A DNA stretch of 6,052 nt from an uncultured Chloroflexota bacterium (GTDB taxonomy: Bacteria > Chloroflexota > Anaerolineae > Aggregatilineales > Phototrophicaceae): NCBI GenBank assembly GCA_937864975.1, contig CALMDI010000216.1, positions 1-6,052 of the forward strand, given 5' to 3'. Below are positions 5,117 through 6,052 of this stretch, in pieces; positions within the stretch are counted from its first letter, which is position 1, and each line of letters starts with the position of its first letter. The notes under the pieces were generated by a model. The model searched no databases. It saw nothing but the letters and a program-made list of their open reading frames with translations, and had not been told where the DNA came from. Made by a program: the position numbers and the translations under genes.

Positions 5117-6052
5117 TGCCAGCACGCCGCTGACGAGGAAGACCATACCGACGAGGACGAGGCTGCTGGCGAGCAAGCCCATGCCGTGCCAGAGCGGCGC
5201 GCGGCTGCGCCCGACGAAGAAGCCGCCGATGATGAGAGCGACCAATCCCGTCAGGAGGAGCGCGAGCGTACGCTGCGACAGGGGCATGGACTCGGCGGGG
5301 CTGTCCGCCGGTTTGGCGGGGGCGGGGCTAATTGTCGGCTCGTAATCGACGACGGAGTCGAACTTGTTCGGTCGCTGGATCATGAGGCGCACGCGCCACG
5401 TTCCCGGCACGCTCAAATTCGTGCCGACGACCTGATAGGTGCCGTCCGGCTGCGGCTCGGCGCGCAAGCCGCTTTCGCCCAAGCCCGCCTCGCGGTTCTC
5501 GAAGCGAAGCCGCACAAGCGAAGCGTCGGTCACGCGGTTATTCTCCTCATCATACAAAGTCACCGTGAAGGTATTTTCGCCGACCGTTCCCGGCGTAATG
5601 CCAAGATGCGCGTGCAGGTCGTCGACGACCTGCATCTCGAAAAAGGCGGTGGGCGCAAGCGGCGGCGCTGCCTGCCGCGACTCGACCACCTGCCGCGCTG
5701 GATTCACCGAGGTCATCACGCCGACGGCGACGAGCATCCCAAGCAGCAGCGTGACTTCGACACCGATCAGCCCGCGCAGGCGCGCCGCCCATGCCCGCTG
5801 TCCATCGCGCAGTCCCTTCGCCGTATAGACGAGGTTGACGGCGGCGATGACCAGCAGCGGCAGGAACAGAATGAGTTTGACGAGCAGCGCCTGACCGTAA
5901 ACAGTCGTCACGAGCGCTTCCACAGAGCCGACCTGAAGCCACGCCGAATAAAGCCCGGTCACGACCAGCGCCGCCACGGCGATACGCGCATAATTGGAGA
6001 AGTGCAAGACCATCGTGCCGGTTGCCGCCAGTTCGGGCGTGTTCACGCGCCG
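5111..6052 (-). CDS. CopD-family membrane protein with C-terminal YtkA/FixH-like domain (5' part off right edge)
   Basis: The frame is open to the right edge, with two codons (Arg-Arg) visible before the GTG at 6046, so that GTG is probably internal. Numbering from it, FSNYARIAVAALVVTGLYSA (about 16-35), VYGQALLVKLILFLPLLVIA (about 49-68, then AVN) and VEVTLLLGMLVAVGVMTS (about 96-113) are membrane helices with the CopD pattern of 'yArvAvaalvvTG' and 'YGqaLlvKl'. A globular region follows (about 135-240) with VDDLHAHLGITPG, GENTFTVTLYD and a DGTYQVVGTNLSVPGTWRVR ending, typical of beta-sandwich domains (YtkA/FixH type) outside the membrane. A Pro/Ala linker leads to two more helices (about 261-279 and 288-309). 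CopD proteins are linked to copper uptake or handling at the cytoplasmic membrane, often fused to or beside CopC. An N-terminal CopC domain and further CopD helices may lie beyond the edge. The copper role is inferred from family. The TGA stop (5113-5111) falls inside a repeat copy. Confidence 0.85.
   Translation of the reverse strand, partial: RRVNTPELAATGTMVLHFSNYARIAVAALVVTGLYSAWLQVGSVEALVTTVYGQALLVKLILFLPLLVIAAVNLVYTAKGLRDGQRAWAARLRGLIGVEVTLLLGMLVAVGVMTSVNPARQVVESRQAAPPLAPTAFFEMQVVDDLHAHLGITPGTVGENTFTVTLYDEENNRVTDASLVRLRFENREAGLGESGLRAEPQPDGTYQVVGTNLSVPGTWRVRLMIQRPNKFDSVVDYEPTISPAPAKPADSPAESMPLSQRTLALLLTGLVALIIGGFFVGRSRAPLWHGMGLLASSLVLVGMVFLVSGVLAG

Noticed and set aside
4554..5133. Open frames of 183 codons (minus) and 71 codons (plus, 4918-5133) across the glycosidase end and repeat cluster
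   Set aside because: They read through the glycosidase 3' end and palindromic repeats in other frames; the products are low-complexity and Arg-rich.
5439..5942. Open frames over the copD-like gene on plus (5439-5828) and in another minus frame (5550-5942)
   Set aside because: They are shadows of the copD-like frame, which has coherent membrane helices and domain pattern.

Overview
The window is a stretch of GC-rich bacterial chromosome. It holds three convincing genes visible in part or whole at high confidence (corA, fused glyQS, a CopD-type membrane protein), a probable secreted glycoside hydrolase, and one apparent gene remnant. Nothing indicates a plasmid, phage or insertion sequence, and I see no tRNA, rRNA or CRISPR array. 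The fused GlyRS, the secreted clan GH-A enzyme, the CopD-plus-extracytoplasmic-domain architecture and the short self-complementary intergenic repeats would fit a Chloroflexota (Anaerolineae-like) genome. That placement is inference from general knowledge, not something the sequence proves.

Layout, left to right. Positions 1-443 (minus) are the N-terminal 147 residues of a CorA-type Mg2+ transporter that runs off the left edge. A 207-bp gap (444-650) with small inverted and direct repeats separates it from a divergent 49-codon reading frame at 651-800 (plus). That frame has a good ribosome-binding site and reads as the first third of an SRPBCC/START-like protein, then stops where it meets the end of the next gene, so it looks like a 3'-truncated remnant. 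Positions 786-3791 (minus) encode a single-chain glycyl-tRNA synthetase in which the usual separate alpha (GlyQ) and beta (GlyS) subunits are fused through a Pro/Ala-rich linker.

A 66-69-bp divergent gap with overlapping, oppositely oriented -10 boxes separates glyQS from a plus-strand gene (3861-4958) for an exported clan GH-A glycosidase with both catalytic glutamates recognisable. The convergent gap after it (4959-5110) is packed with palindromic repeats, including an 8-bp-stem hairpin that could terminate transcription from both sides and two near-identical direct copies of a 21-bp element. The last gene (5111-6052, minus, running off the right edge) is the C-terminal part of a CopD-family copper-related membrane protein carrying a YtkA/FixH-like extracytoplasmic domain and two extra C-terminal membrane helices. 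Its stop codon lies inside the second repeat copy.

The genes do not form one pathway: the orientations (minus, plus, minus, plus, minus) mean almost every gene is its own transcription unit. I found no evidence of a new defence, mobile or biosynthetic system. The points most worth checking are the truncated SRPBCC gene, the repeat that supplies the copD stop codon, and the shared bidirectional promoter of glyQS and the glycosidase gene.
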